NCBI RefSeq assembly: GCF_004339085.1
Contig: NZ_SMFX01000001.1
Location: forward strand, 819,227 to 883,226
Length of the DNA: 64,000 bases
Source: Thiogranum longum
GTDB taxonomy: Bacteria; Pseudomonadota; Gammaproteobacteria; DSM-19610
Reading direction: 5' to 3'
Part shown: one piece after another, positions 41,476-51,325 of the stretch
Layout of the letters: each line of letters begins with the position of its first letter
Numbering within the stretch: the first letter of the stretch is position 1
Notes under the pieces: model-generated
What the model was told of the DNA's origin: nothing
What the model saw: only the letters and a program-made list of their open reading frames with translations
The model's database searches: none
Position numbers and translations under genes: made by a program

Positions 41476-43056
41476 ATGAGCAGTATCTCCGATCAGGCAA
41501 AGCGTCGCCGTACCTTTGCCATTATCTCCCACCCGGATGCGGGTAAGACCACGCTGACCGAAAAGCTGCTGCTGTTCGGTGGTGCCATCCAGCTTGCGGG
41601 TACCGTCAAGGGCCGCAAGGCAGCCCGGCATGCAACTTCAGACTGGATGACAATGGAGAAAGAGCGCGGCATTTCCGTGACTTCATCCGTCATGCAGTTC
41701 CCCTATAAAGACGCCATGGTCAATCTGCTGGATACACCGGGCCATGAGGATTTTTCCGAAGACACCTACCGCACCCTGACGGCTGTTGACTCGGCGCTGA
41801 TGGTCATCGACGTGGCCAAGGGTGTCGAGCAACGCACCATAAAATTGATGGATGTCTGCCGCTTGCGTACCACGCCGATCTTTACCTTCATCAACAAGCT
41901 CGATCGTGAAGGGCGTGATGCCATCGATCTGATGGACGAAGTGGAAGAGGTGTTGAAGATAAAATGCGCCCCCATTACCTGGCCGATAGGCATGGGAAAA
42001 CGTTTCAAGGGTGTCTATCACATCGAGCAGGACAAGGTCTTTTTGTACCAGGGTGGTGATGCCAGCAAGAAGCAGGCGGTCACGGTGATCGATAGCCTGG
42101 ATAATCCGCAGCTCGATGAAGCGCTGGGCAGTCAGGTCGATGAGCTGCGCGAGGAAATCGAACTGGTGCAGGGCGCCAGTCACGGCTTTGACAAGGAAGC
42201 CTACCTGCGTGGAGAACTGAGTCCTGTGTTTTTCGGTTCAGCCATCAATAACTTCGGTGTGCAGGAACTACTGGATTATTTTGTCGAGCATGCGCCGCCG
42301 CCACAACCACGCGAAACCACCACGCGCAGCGTAGATCCCACCGAGGAAAAGCTGACCGGTTTCGTGTTCAAGATACAGGCCAACATGGACCCACAGCACC
42401 GTGACCGCATTGCCTTCTTTCGTGTCTGTTCCGGCAGCTACACACGGGGCATGAAAATGCGCCACGTACGTATCGGGCGCGACGTGCAGGTGGCCAATGC
42501 CATGACCTTTCTTGCTTCAGACCGGGGGCATGTCGAAGAAGCTTTCCCGGGCGATATTATCGGCCTGCACAACCACGGTACGATCCGCATTGGTGATACC
42601 TTTACCCAGGGCGAAGCGCTTAAATACACAGGCGTCCCAAACTTTGCGCCGGAACTGTTCCGTCGTGCGGTGCTGAAAGACCCGCTGCGCATGAAAGCCC
42701 TGCAGAAAGGCCTTGAACAGCTCAGTGAAGAAGGCGCCACACAGCTGTTTCGTCCATTACGAAACAATGACCTGATTCTTGGTGCCGTTGGTGTGTTGCA
42801 GTTCGAAGTGGTTGCGCAGCGTCTCAAGGACGAATACAAGGTCGAATGTGCCTTTGAAAATATCTCCGTCGCCACGGCGCGCTGGATCGATTGCGATGAT
42901 CCGAAAACGCTGGAGAAATTTCGTGAAAAGGCCTACGACAACCTGGCGATCGACCAGGCCGGTGAGCTGGTGTATATCGCCCCGACGCGCGTAAACCTGG
43001 AGCTGGCCATCGAGCGTCACCCGGATGTACGATTCCTGGCGACGCGCGAGATCTGA
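41476..43056 (+). CDS. prfC: Peptide chain release factor 3
   Basis: A 526-residue translational GTPase that removes RF1/RF2 from the ribosome after termination. G1 is [13 protein letters not shown], the switch region is [19 protein letters not shown]3 is [15 protein letters not shown], and G4 is [11 protein letters not shown]. The length matches E. coli RF3 (529 residues). It is a single gene followed by a repeat and a convergent LysR gene. Confidence 0.97.
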   Translation: MSSISDQAKRRRTFAIISHPDAGKTTLTEKLLLFGGAIQLAGTVKGRKAARHATSDWMTMEKERGISVTSSVMQFPYKDAMVNLLDTPGHEDFSEDTYRTLTAVDSALMVIDVAKGVEQRTIKLMDVCRLRTTPIFTFINKLDREGRDAIDLMDEVEEVLKIKCAPITWPIGMGKRFKGVYHIEQDKVFLYQGGDASKKQAVTVIDSLDNPQLDEALGSQVDELREEIELVQGASHGFDKEAYLRGELSPVFFGSAINNFGVQELLDYFVEHAPPPQPRETTTRSVDPTEEKLTGFVFKIQANMDPQHRDRIAFFRVCSGSYTRGMKMRHVRIGRDVQVANAMTFLASDRGHVEEAFPGDIIGLHNHGTIRIGDTFTQGEALKYTGVPNFAPELFRRAVLKDPLRMKALQKGLEQLSEEGATQLFRPLRNNDLILGAVGVLQFEVVAQRLKDEYKVECAFENISVATARWIDCDDPKTLEKFREKAYDNLAIDQAGELVYIAPTRVNLELAIERHPDVRFLATREI

Positions 43057-43060
43057 TTAG

Positions 43061-43130
43061 CGTCATCCCGGCGCAGGCCGGGATCCAGCGCTTTCAATGA
43101 CATGGATACCGGCCTACGCCGGCATGACGA
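43061..43130. repeat. CGTCATCCCGGC-type palindromic repeat
   Basis: The left part CATCCCGGC-GCAG-GCCGGGAT is a short stem-loop, and the right part carries GCCGGCATGACG, which mirrors the left CGTCAT end. The related CGTCATTCCGGC unit occurs at 55551-55581. It lies between the convergent prfC and LysR genes. Such repeats are frequent in Proteobacteria and may act as transcript ends. Confidence 0.7.
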
Positions 43131-43146
43131 ATGAATCGGGGGCAAT

Positions 43147-44034
43147 CTAAATATAGTCCCGGATACGACTCTCAAGAAAGTCGATAAACAACCGGACCCT
43201 GGCCTGCTGGAAACGGCGATCAGGGTAAACGGCATAGACACCCGCGCTGCCGCAATCATAATCCGGTAACAGTCGCTCCAGGCGTCCGGCGCGGATGTCA
43301 TCACCAACCATAAAGTTCGACAGGGCGGCAATCCCCGAACCGCCCAGTACGAACATCCGTACGGCGACTGCGCTGTTGGTTTTCAGGCGTCCCTTTGCAT
43401 GGACAACCTGTTCCTTCCCGTTACGTATGAATGTCCAGTGGTGCGGTGTCGGAAGCTGGCTGAATATAATGCACTCATGGCTGGCCAGTTGTGCCGGGGT
43501 TTCCGGTTTTCCATTACGCTCGATATAGTCCGGTGAAGCGCACAGCAGGCGCGGTGAGTCACACAACTTGCGGGCGATAAGGGTTGAATCACTCAGCCAG
43601 CCCACGCGAACGCTTAAATCGATCCCTTCCTCCACCATGTCAACAACACGGTCATCCAGTAACAGTTCTACGCTCAGTCCGCTGTATTGCTGAGTAAAGA
43701 GATTCACCAATGTCGCAAGCTGGCTGCCAAAACCGGTCGGGCCGGCAATGCGCAGTGTCCCGGTCGGCTCGTCCTGCAGCTGGCTGATGCGGCGTGTTGC
43801 CTCCTGTGCCTCGGCCACAATACGCGCACAGCTCTGGTAATACGTTTCCCCGGCTTCCGTCAGGCTCAGGCTGCGTGTGGTGCGGTTGAGCAGTCGGACC
43901 CCCACACTTTGTTCCAGCAGCGAGATGTGCCGGCTGATGGCCGAGCGGGCTATGCCCAGACGTCGCGCCGCGCCGGAAAAGCTCTTCGTTTCAACCACGT
44001 GAGAGAAGATCACCATGCGTTTCAGGTCATCCAT
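43147..44034 (-). CDS. LysR-family transcriptional regulator
   Basis: A 295-residue regulator. The N-terminal winged helix (SGAARRLGIARSAISRHISLLEQSVGVRLLNRTTRSLSLTEAG) is followed by a substrate-binding domain with the CrgA-like start IAGPTGFGSQLATLVNLF. It is divergent from the small membrane protein/SRPBCC pair at 44152-44868, which it may control. The effector is unknown. Confidence 0.93.
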   Translation of the reverse strand: MDDLKRMVIFSHVVETKSFSGAARRLGIARSAISRHISLLEQSVGVRLLNRTTRSLSLTEAGETYYQSCARIVAEAQEATRRISQLQDEPTGTLRIAGPTGFGSQLATLVNLFTQQYSGLSVELLLDDRVVDMVEEGIDLSVRVGWLSDSTLIARKLCDSPRLLCASPDYIERNGKPETPAQLASHECIIFSQLPTPHHWTFIRNGKEQVVHAKGRLKTNSAVAVRMFVLGGSGIAALSNFMVGDDIRAGRLERLLPDYDCGSAGVYAVYPDRRFQQARVRLFIDFLESRIRDYI

Positions 44035-44151
44035 ACGCCTATTGATCTCCTTTTGAGAACAAAGATGTATAACAAATCAGTATTGTTATCGTACTGATAC
44101 ATTTCTACAATTTTTCTCACGTTGATGCAAGTGACTGTGAAGGAGGTAGAG

Positions 44152-44346
44152 ATGACCCGGGCAAGTAAGGCAATGCGATTTTTTCTTTTCAATGCATCGG
44201 TTTTCATAACGGTGGGTATCTGGCTCACCGGGTTCGATAAGGTGCACTGGTTTCTTTATCTGGTACCTGGATTTTTCCTGTTCGCCGCGCTGGTCGGGAT
44301 ATGTCCCGGGCTGATTCTGGCCCAGAAGATTTTTGGCAAGGAGTAA
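44152..44346 (+). CDS. Small membrane protein, DUF2892-like
   Basis: A 64-residue protein with two hydrophobic segments (ASVFITVGIWLTGF and FLYLVPGFFLFAALVGICPG), similar to DUF2892 (YgaP transmembrane-type) proteins that often accompany rhodanese or stress genes. GGAGG precedes the ATG at 44152. A longer in-frame reading from 44122 includes that ribosome site as coding sequence, so it is rejected. It is followed closely by the SRPBCC gene. Confidence 0.75.
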   Translation: MTRASKAMRFFLFNASVFITVGIWLTGFDKVHWFLYLVPGFFLFAALVGICPGLILAQKIFGKE

Positions 44347-44349
44347 ATT

Positions 44350-44868
44350 ATGAACCCGAAAAATATCCATCACGAAACCCTGATACGTACCACACCTGAA
44401 CAGATGTGGAAGGTGTTGTCACAATACGGCAATGTTTCCCGTTTTCACGGTGGTGTCGTTGAATCACATGCAGAGACGGGCAGTGAAAATACTGCATCGC
44501 CAGGGTGCGAGCGCGTCTGTCATATCGTTGATATGGGGCTGAAGATCACCCTCAAGGAACGTATTACTGACTATGAAGAGGGCCGTTCGTATAAATACGA
44601 GGTCTATGAGTGGAAAAACTTTCCAGTCCGGGAGATGTCATTCACTTTTACCATACTTGACTCCACGTCAGATCACACACGGCTTGCGATCGATATCAAT
44701 TACCTGGCAAAGCCTGCCTTGCTTACGCCGCTACTGGTACCGAAAATGAAGGGACTCGCACGTGATGTGCTGCTGGGTTACAAACATTACGTTGAAACCG
44801 GTGAGCGCAGGGTGCCGATCGGGACGCTGAAAAAGCACTACAGAAACCAGCAGCCGGCTACTGCCTGA
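44350..44868 (+). CDS. SRPBCC (polyketide cyclase/START-like) family protein
   Basis: A 172-residue protein of the START/SRPBCC superfamily, which forms a deep hydrophobic pocket. It has the N-terminal HETLIRTTPEQMWKVLSQYGNVSRFHGGVVES helix-grip start and a long final helix (KGLARDVLLGYKHYVETGERR). The family includes ligand binders and enzymes. The partner is the small membrane gene three bases upstream. The ligand is unknown. Confidence 0.82.
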   Translation: MNPKNIHHETLIRTTPEQMWKVLSQYGNVSRFHGGVVESHAETGSENTASPGCERVCHIVDMGLKITLKERITDYEEGRSYKYEVYEWKNFPVREMSFTFTILDSTSDHTRLAIDINYLAKPALLTPLLVPKMKGLARDVLLGYKHYVETGERRVPIGTLKKHYRNQQPATA

Positions 44869-44876
44869 TAATTCCA

Positions 44877-44923
44877 CGTCATTGCGATGCCTTACCCTTG
44901 CGGGTCAAGGCATCGCAATGACG
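44877..44923. repeat. CGTCATTGCGATGCC-type inverted repeat
   Basis: Perfect 17-base arms (44877-44893 and 44907-44923) with a 13-base loop that contains a second small stem ACCC-TTGC-GGGT. The outer ends match the CATTGCG ends of the larger repeat family. It lies between convergent genes and may act as a terminator-like hairpin. Confidence 0.7.
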
Positions 44924-44933
44924 TCTAAATTAT

Positions 44934-46634
44934 TCAGAGTGCCAGTGCGGCAATCGTGGTTGCCATGAAGATGATTGCCAACGCACGCCAGAATGCCACC
45001 GGGTTGCGTTCGATGAGTGGCTGTTGATCCAGGCGGGTGTAGTGCTCATTCGGGTGAGACAGGTCGTAGATAAACTCTGACAACAGGCTGTGGCGACGCT
45101 CCGGGTTGATGGCAACGGCCTTCATCAGCGCGCCGTCGACCCAGGTCGGTATCACCTTGTCGTGTTCACGAATAGAAACATAACGAACCTTGTTCAGGTT
45201 GTTCTCCCTCAATTCCTTCGGGTAGGGCAGTTTCCCGCAAAGCATTTCGTAGGTGATGACGCCGAGCGAAAAAATATCGGAGCGGTTGCTGCCACTGTGG
45301 CCGCGCAGGTACTCGGGTGCGGTGTAATGCCGGGTGCCCAGCACGTTGTCGCGATCCAGCGGTGTCGTTATTTCCGAGATACCGGCTATCTTGGTCGAGC
45401 CGAAGTCGATAATCTTTACCACACCGTGTTCATCGATCATGATGTTTTCCGGCTTCAGGTCCTGGTGGATCATTTCCTGCCGGTGCATGGCACGCAGTCC
45501 GCGCGCGACCTGTTCCACGATGTTGCGCACCGCGTCGATCGAAGGTTTCGGGTTGTCGCGCATCCACTGGCGCAGCGTTTTACCTTTTATATATTCGGTG
45601 ACGTAATAGAGAAACTGACGCCGTCCGTGTGGATCCAGCACCTTGAGTATGTGCGCACTGTTCAGGCGTTTACCCGCCCATTCCTCGTGCAGGAACTGGT
45701 CAATGTATTCCGGGTCGTCATCGAAATTGACCGACGGGGTTTTCAGTACCACCTGTGTATCGGTTTCCGTGTCCAGCGCGAGGTACACCTGGGTGCGGTT
45801 ACTGGCGTGCAGTTCGCGCAGGATACGGTAGCCGTCCAGCACCATGCCGGGTTCCAGTGGTGGAGGGAAGGGCAGCTGTGTGAGCTTGCGGAAGAATTCG
45901 TGCTCGTCACCTTCCGGCAGGTCCTGGATGTACAGCAACTGTGCGCTCAGGTTGTCGTTGCTGTTGTTCATTGCCGCCTTGCGGATAATGACTTTCACCG
46001 CTTCCTCGGGGTGTTTCAGGTTCTCGAGTACCAGGCGTTTTAACGTGGTGTCATCGACAAAATCATGTATACCATCGGTCGTCAGAAGATAGGCGTCATT
46101 CTTTTCCACACTGAAAGAATGAAAGTCGATATCGAGGTGGGTATCTATGCCCATGGCACGACTGAGATAGCTTTTGTCCGAGCTGACTGTCACGCGATGG
46201 TCGTTGGTCATTTGCTCCAGATCGCCATCGCGCAGGCGGTAAATGCGCGTATCACCAACATGGAACAGGTAGGCCGTGGTGGATTTAATCACCATAACGC
46301 TGAGTGTCGTCACCAGCCCCTTCGGCGTACCGTACTGCTGGTGCCCCTGGCTGTAGAGCCAGCTGTTCAGTGCGCCCAGTATTTTCTCGCCGGAGGTTTC
46401 GACCGTCCAGGACTCGGGGGTACTGTAATAGTCGTTGAGGAAACCCTTTACGCTGTAGTCAGCGGCCTCACGCCCGGCTTCGCTGCCACTCATGCCATCG
46501 GCAATGACAGCGGCGACACCCTTGTCTTTCAGGAGCGTGCTTTGTTCCGGAATACGAATCCCGCAGGAGTCGTCGTTGCTCTCCTTGAGGCCGGCTTCCG
46601 AGCGCTGGCCGGCGATGACAGTCAGTTCAGGCAT
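44934..46634 (-). CDS. Bifunctional PP2C phosphatase / Ser-Thr protein kinase
   Basis: A 566-residue fusion. Residues 1-240 form a PP2C-like phosphatase (GVAAVIADGMSGSEAGREAADYS and DAYLLTTDGIHDFVDD). Residues 270-530 form a protein kinase: lysine in TDTQVVLKTPS, catalytic loop IHQDLKPENIM, and DFGSTKI. One C-terminal helix (VAFWRALAIIFMATTIAALAL) anchors it. Related PP2C-kinase fusions sit beside nitrate transporter and nirB/nasA genes in other Proteobacteria such as Pseudomonas, implying a role in nitrate assimilation. It is the second gene after the transporter, 17 bases away. Targets are unknown. Confidence 0.9.
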   Translation of the reverse strand: MPELTVIAGQRSEAGLKESNDDSCGIRIPEQSTLLKDKGVAAVIADGMSGSEAGREAADYSVKGFLNDYYSTPESWTVETSGEKILGALNSWLYSQGHQQYGTPKGLVTTLSVMVIKSTTAYLFHVGDTRIYRLRDGDLEQMTNDHRVTVSSDKSYLSRAMGIDTHLDIDFHSFSVEKNDAYLLTTDGIHDFVDDTTLKRLVLENLKHPEEAVKVIIRKAAMNNSNDNLSAQLLYIQDLPEGDEHEFFRKLTQLPFPPPLEPGMVLDGYRILRELHASNRTQVYLALDTETDTQVVLKTPSVNFDDDPEYIDQFLHEEWAGKRLNSAHILKVLDPHGRRQFLYYVTEYIKGKTLRQWMRDNPKPSIDAVRNIVEQVARGLRAMHRQEMIHQDLKPENIMIDEHGVVKIIDFGSTKIAGISEITTPLDRDNVLGTRHYTAPEYLRGHSGSNRSDIFSLGVITYEMLCGKLPYPKELRENNLNKVRYVSIREHDKVIPTWVDGALMKAVAINPERRHSLLSEFIYDLSHPNEHYTRLDQQPLIERNPVAFWRALAIIFMATTIAALAL

Positions 46635-46651
46635 GACAGGATGATGTCACA

Positions 46652-48121
46652 TTAACTCACCTTGATCATCTGCACAGTGCCGTCCGGCAGGACTTCGGTC
46701 ATGTGCCCCTCGGGTTCGTCGAGGAAGAACAGTACGGCAACCAGTACCACAACGGCGGCGCCACCAATGACCAGAAAGAATACGTTGGGCGCCACGAAGG
46801 ACAGCACGGTCAGGAATGCCACGCCACCGACATTACCAAAAGCGCCTGCCATCCCGGCGATCTGCCCGGTCAGGCGACGCTTGACCAGGGGAATAACGGC
46901 AAACACGGCACCGTTGCCGGCGTTGACGAAAATGGAACAGAAGATAACGACGGCAACCGCCGCAGGCACGGACCAGCCAGCGTCAATATAGCTCATCAGC
47001 AGGTAGCCAACTGCCAGACCGGCCATGATAATAACAAGAGAGCGCTTGCGCCCGAATTTGTCACTGATCCAGCCGCCGGCCGGACGCATAACAAGATTTA
47101 GCCCGGCGAACACCGAGGCGATCAGGCCGGCTTTTACGATAGACAGGTCGAAAGTGTCCTGGAAGAACAGCGGCAGCATCGATACCACAGCCAGCTCCGA
47201 ACCAAACGTCACCATGTAGGCCAGGTCCAGTACGGCGACCTGTTTGAATTTGTAACGTTCGATCTCCGGTACCGGCTTTTTGAACACATGACCGTTGATC
47301 TGGTAGATGCGTATGGTCTGGAAAATGTACAGGCTGAGCAGTATCGCGTAGATGATATCCACCACAGGCTCACTGAGCATACCGAGGTTGGCCGGGCTGA
47401 GTTTCCAGGCCAGCACCGCCAGCGCCGCGTACAGCGGAATGTTCATGACCAGGTACAGGAAGAAATCACCCGGGCTGGTGATCTCCAGCGCGCCGTTACG
47501 CTTTGGTTTGAAATAGGTCGATCCTTTCGGCGTGTCGCTGGTAGAAAAGAAATACACCGCGGAGTAGATCAGTGCCAGTACGCCGGTGCTGCCGATGGCG
47601 TAGCGCCAGCCGTCGTCGCCACCGAATGCAACTGCCAGTGAAGGCAGAATCAACGCAGCGCCTGCGGAACCGAAGTTGCCCCAGCCACCGTAGATGCCCT
47701 GTGCAATGCCGGCCTGTTTGGCGGGATACCATTCAGTGATCATACGGATGCCGATCACAAAACCGGCACCGGCAAAGCCGAGCAGGAAGCGCATCAGCGC
47801 CAGTTGTTCATAACTGTCCGCAATCGCAAAGCCGAAACACAGGAATGCAGACACAAACAGCAGGCCCGAGTAGATGCGCCGTGGCCCGAACGCATCTACC
47901 AGCATACCGATGATGATGCGCGCCGGAATCGTCAGCGCGACATTGAGTATCAGCAGCGTCTTGATCTGCTGGTCGCTGAGGCCAAAGGTCTCGCGCATGG
48001 CGCCGAGCAGCGGGGCGTGGTTGAACCAGACCAGGAAACTCAGAAAGAAGGCGAACCAGGTCAGGTGCAGGATTTTCGTTTCGCCGGAAAATGAAAATAG
48101 TTTGAATCCTGTGGCTTGCAT
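46652..48121 (-). CDS. Nitrate/nitrite MFS transporter (NarK/NasA type)
   Basis: A 489-residue 12-helix MFS transporter. The nitrate signatures are AGFVIGIRMITEWYPAKQAGIAQGIYGGWGNFGSAG and NAGNGAVFAVIPLVKRRLTGQIAGMAGAFGNVGGV, with the arginines in MRFLLG and MRPAGG. The ATG at 48121 fits the usual start, FKLFSFSGETKILHLTW; an in-frame extension to 48235 has no family support. It is divergent from nirB and leads a two-gene unit with the kinase fusion. Whether it takes up nitrate or exchanges it for nitrite is not shown by sequence. Confidence 0.9.
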   Translation of the reverse strand: MQATGFKLFSFSGETKILHLTWFAFFLSFLVWFNHAPLLGAMRETFGLSDQQIKTLLILNVALTIPARIIIGMLVDAFGPRRIYSGLLFVSAFLCFGFAIADSYEQLALMRFLLGFAGAGFVIGIRMITEWYPAKQAGIAQGIYGGWGNFGSAGAALILPSLAVAFGGDDGWRYAIGSTGVLALIYSAVYFFSTSDTPKGSTYFKPKRNGALEITSPGDFFLYLVMNIPLYAALAVLAWKLSPANLGMLSEPVVDIIYAILLSLYIFQTIRIYQINGHVFKKPVPEIERYKFKQVAVLDLAYMVTFGSELAVVSMLPLFFQDTFDLSIVKAGLIASVFAGLNLVMRPAGGWISDKFGRKRSLVIIMAGLAVGYLLMSYIDAGWSVPAAVAVVIFCSIFVNAGNGAVFAVIPLVKRRLTGQIAGMAGAFGNVGGVAFLTVLSFVAPNVFFLVIGGAAVVVLVAVLFFLDEPEGHMTEVLPDGTVQMIKVS

Positions 48122-48389
48122 GGTGCGTTGTATCCCCGGTTGAATATGACTGCTGATGCCTTCAGCAAGGACTATGCCATGCACCCGGGCTACCGTTATC
48201 TTGTATGGCTGGCGGGTGCACGGCAGGGATGACATGCGTGGTCTGAAACCCCGTGGTAGTCGTCCTTTGCGGGCGCCTGCACGCTGACCGGCCCGGTTGG
48301 TTTTTCTGCCAGCGCCCGTTTACCGGGCAAGCGTCAGCCCTTTATCAAGCGCCTGTGCTGCTCCATGCCAAGGCATTAGCGTATAAGCA

Positions 48390-48406
48390 CGCACTAATGT
48401 AGTGCG
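48390..48406. promoter_or_regulatory. NtrC-like binding site
   Basis: CGCACTAATGTAGTGCG is a perfect palindrome inside longer 9-base arms (48388-48408). It fits the NtrC pattern TGCAC-N7-GTGCA in spacing and core. Its centre is about 120 bases upstream of the start site predicted from the sigma-54 promoter at 48492, a normal enhancer distance. It sits in the 419-base gap between the transporter and nirB and could act on both. Confidence 0.7.
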
Positions 48407-48491
48407 TGGTGTGATGCATAGTGTCCGGACGCAACCCATCGTATATAGCTATCTTTTTGTTAAATAAATTAAAAATATGAATTCAGTGGTC

Positions 48492-48507
48492 TGGCACAGC
48501 GCTTGCT
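48492..48507 (+). promoter_or_regulatory. Sigma-54 promoter of nirB
   Basis: TGGCACAGCGCTTGCT matches the -24/-12 consensus TGGCAC-N5-TTGCW, with GG and GC 12 bases apart. Transcription would start near 48518, 22 bases before the nirB ATG. Together with the NtrC-like site upstream it points to nitrogen-limitation control. Confidence 0.82.
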
Positions 48508-48540
48508 AAACACCTGTCAGACCCTCACTGGAAAAGTTAC

Positions 48541-50979
48541 ATGAAAGAGAAACTCGTTTTAATCGGCAATGGCATGGCCGGCGTGCGCGCCCTTGAAGAG
48601 TTGCTGAAGCTGTCACCCGAGCAGTACGACATCAGCGTGTTCGGTGGTGAACCTTACGGTAACTACAACCGTATCCTGTTATCGCCGGTGCTGGCCGGCG
48701 AGAAGACCATCGAAGAGATCATGATCAACGACGAGCAGTGGTACGCCGACAACGGTATTACCCTGCACAAGGGCAAATGGGTCGAGGACGTTAACCGTGC
48801 AAAGCGTATCGTGTGTGCCTCGGACGGCACTGAAGAAAAATACGACCGTTTGATTATTGCCACCGGCTCTCATCCTTTCATCATCCCGATTCCCGGTAAC
48901 GAACTGGACGGTGTGATTGCTTTCCGTGATATCGCCGATGTCGACACCATGCTCGAAGCCGCGAAGAAAAAAAACGGCAAGGCGGTGGTGATCGGTGGAG
49001 GACTGCTCGGTCTTGAAGCGGCCAATGGCCTGATGAAGCAGGGCATGGATGTCACCGTGGTGCACCTGATGGATACCCTGATGGAGCGTCAACTCGACAA
49101 GCCGGCCGGCGCACTGCTGAAAGCCTCGCTGGAAGAGAAGGGCATGAAGTTCCTGATGGAAGCGCAGACCGAGGCCGTGCTGGGCAAGGACAAGGTCGAG
49201 GCTGTGCGTTTCAGGGACGGCCTGGAAATTCCCGCCGACATCGTCGTCATGGCGGTCGGCATCAAACCGAATATTGAGCTGGCCGAGAAGATCGGCCTGC
49301 ACTGCGAGCGTGGTATTGTCGTTAACGACACCCTGCAGACCTTTGACCCGCGCATCTATTCTGTCGGCGAGTGTGTACAGCACCGTGGTACGACCTATGG
49401 TCTGGTGGCGCCGCTGTTCGAACAGGCCAAGGTGTGCGCCAATCACCTTGCGCACCTGGGTATTGCCCGTTATGAAGGTTCGGTGACATCGACCAAACTG
49501 AAGGTAACCGGTATCGACCTGTTTTCTGCCGGTGATTTCCACGGCGACGAACATACCGAAGAACTGGTATTACAGGACCCGGGCCGCGGCATTTACAAGA
49601 AAGTGGTACTGCGTGACAACCGCATCATCGGCGCTGTCATGTACGGTGACACCATCGACGGTACCTGGTACTTCGAACTGTTGCGCGACAACACCGATGT
49701 GTCCGACATCCGTGACAACCTGCTGTTCGGTCAGGCCCACCTCGGTGATTCCGGCCACGGTGATGACAATCGTGTGGCCGCCATGGCTGCCACCGCCGAG
49801 ATTTGTGGTTGTAACGGTGTCTGCAAGGGCGATATCGTTGATGCCATCACCAGGAAAAATCTGTTTACCCTGGACGATGTGCGTGCACACACCAAGGCGT
49901 CCAGCTCCTGTGGTTCCTGTACCGGACTTGTCGAAGCCTTGCTGGCGCACACACTGGGCGGCGACTACTCCGAGTCACCGGCAAAGAAACCGCTGTGCGG
50001 CTGCACTGAATTCACGCACGATGAAATACGTGCCGGCATCCGTGAGCACGAACTGAAAGATATTCCCTCCACACAGCAGTTCTTCGAATGGAAAACACCG
50101 GATGGCTGCGCCAAGTGCCGTCCTGCGCTCAACTACTACCTGCTGTGCCAGTGGCCGGGTGAGTTCGAAGACGACAGCCAGTCGCGCTTTATCAACGAGC
50201 GTGCCCACGCCAACATCCAGAAGGATGCTACCTACTCGGTGATTCCACGCATGTGGGGCGGTGGCACTTCACCAAAAGAGCTGCGCGCTATCGCGGATGC
50301 GGCGGAGAAGTACAACATCAAGACGGTACACGTGACCGGTGGCCAGCGCATCGCGCTGTACGGCCTGAAGAAAGATGAGCTGCCGAAAATCTGGGGCGAG
50401 CTGAATGAAGCCGGCCTGGTGTCCGGTCACGCCTACGGCAAGGCGCTGCGCACCGTAAAGACCTGCGTGGGCCGCGAGTGGTGCCGTTTCGGCACACAGG
50501 ATTCCACGCAGATGGGTATAGACCTGGAGAAGATGACCTGGGGGTCATGGACGCCACACAAGTACAAGATGGCCGTGTCCGGCTGTCCGCGTAACTGTGC
50601 CGAGGCGACCATCAAGGATCTCGGCGTGGTCTGTGTTGATTCCGGTTACGAGCTGCACGTGGGGGGTAACGGTGGCATCAAGGTGCGTGCAACGGATTTC
50701 CTGTGCACGGTCAAGACACCGGAAGACGTCAAGGAATACGCTGCCGCCTACATGCAACTGTACCGCGAGGAAGCTCACTACCTGGAGCGTACCGCGCCCT
50801 GGCTGGAGCGCGTAGGCCTGAGCTACGTGAAGGAAAAAATCGTCGAGGACGATGAAGGCCGCAAGGCGCTGGCAGAACGCTTCCTGTATGCCCAGAAATT
50901 TGCACAGGATGATCCGTGGGCAGAACGCGCCAAAGGTGGCGAAGCACACGAATTTACCCCGATCACGCAGGTAGGTTAA
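48541..50979 (+). CDS. nirB: Assimilatory nitrite reductase large subunit
   Basis: An 812-residue protein that reduces nitrite to ammonium in the cytosol. FAD and NAD(P)H domains (KLVLIGNGMAGVRALEELL and KAVVIGGGLLGLEAANGL) come first, then a BFD-like 2Fe-2S region (CGCNGVCKGDIV and SSCGSCTG), a second cysteine cluster (CGCTEF), and the siroheme/4Fe-4S domain (TCVGREWCRFGTQDS and SGCPRNCAEATIKD). This is the full NirB layout. It starts the operon nirB-nirD behind the sigma-54 promoter. Confidence 0.96.
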   Translation: MKEKLVLIGNGMAGVRALEELLKLSPEQYDISVFGGEPYGNYNRILLSPVLAGEKTIEEIMINDEQWYADNGITLHKGKWVEDVNRAKRIVCASDGTEEKYDRLIIATGSHPFIIPIPGNELDGVIAFRDIADVDTMLEAAKKKNGKAVVIGGGLLGLEAANGLMKQGMDVTVVHLMDTLMERQLDKPAGALLKASLEEKGMKFLMEAQTEAVLGKDKVEAVRFRDGLEIPADIVVMAVGIKPNIELAEKIGLHCERGIVVNDTLQTFDPRIYSVGECVQHRGTTYGLVAPLFEQAKVCANHLAHLGIARYEGSVTSTKLKVTGIDLFSAGDFHGDEHTEELVLQDPGRGIYKKVVLRDNRIIGAVMYGDTIDGTWYFELLRDNTDVSDIRDNLLFGQAHLGDSGHGDDNRVAAMAATAEICGCNGVCKGDIVDAITRKNLFTLDDVRAHTKASSSCGSCTGLVEALLAHTLGGDYSESPAKKPLCGCTEFTHDEIRAGIREHELKDIPSTQQFFEWKTPDGCAKCRPALNYYLLCQWPGEFEDDSQSRFINERAHANIQKDATYSVIPRMWGGGTSPKELRAIADAAEKYNIKTVHVTGGQRIALYGLKKDELPKIWGELNEAGLVSGHAYGKALRTVKTCVGREWCRFGTQDSTQMGIDLEKMTWGSWTPHKYKMAVSGCPRNCAEATIKDLGVVCVDSGYELHVGGNGGIKVRATDFLCTVKTPEDVKEYAAAYMQLYREEAHYLERTAPWLERVGLSYVKEKIVEDDEGRKALAERFLYAQKFAQDDPWAERAKGGEAHEFTPITQVG

Positions 50980-50983
50980 AGAC

Positions 50984-51325
50984 ATGAGTAACGATAACTG
51001 GATTAAAGTCGGCAAGATCGGGGAAATCCCGCGCCAGGGTGCGCGCGTGGTCAGCCGCGCCGAAGGCGATATTGCCGTGTTCCGCACCGTGAACGACGAG
51101 ATTTTCGCCTTGCGCGACCAGTGTCCGCACAAGGGCGGGCCGCTGTCGCAGGGCATTGTGCACGACAAGCGTGTGGCCTGTCCGTTGCACGACTGGAAGA
51201 TCGGGCTGGATACGGGTGAAGCGGTGGCGCCGGATGAAGGGTGTGCGGCGAGTTACCCGGTGAAGATCGAGGGTGATGTGATTATGTTGTCGCTGACACC
51301 GAATGAGGGGTGTCCGAACGCCTGA
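50984..51325 (+). CDS. nirD: Nitrite reductase small subunit
   Basis: A 113-residue Rieske-type protein. The 2Fe-2S motifs are CPHKGGPLSQG and CPLHDWKIGLDTG. It is the NirD partner of NirB. It starts four bases after nirB and overlaps the next gene (TGATG), so the operon continues. Confidence 0.94.
   Translation: MSNDNWIKVGKIGEIPRQGARVVSRAEGDIAVFRTVNDEIFALRDQCPHKGGPLSQGIVHDKRVACPLHDWKIGLDTGEAVAPDEGCAASYPVKIEGDVIMLSLTPNEGCPNA

Noticed and set aside
44934-46634. Separate phosphatase and kinase genes split by a frameshift
   Set aside because: The two domains are in one uninterrupted frame, so it is a genuine fusion.
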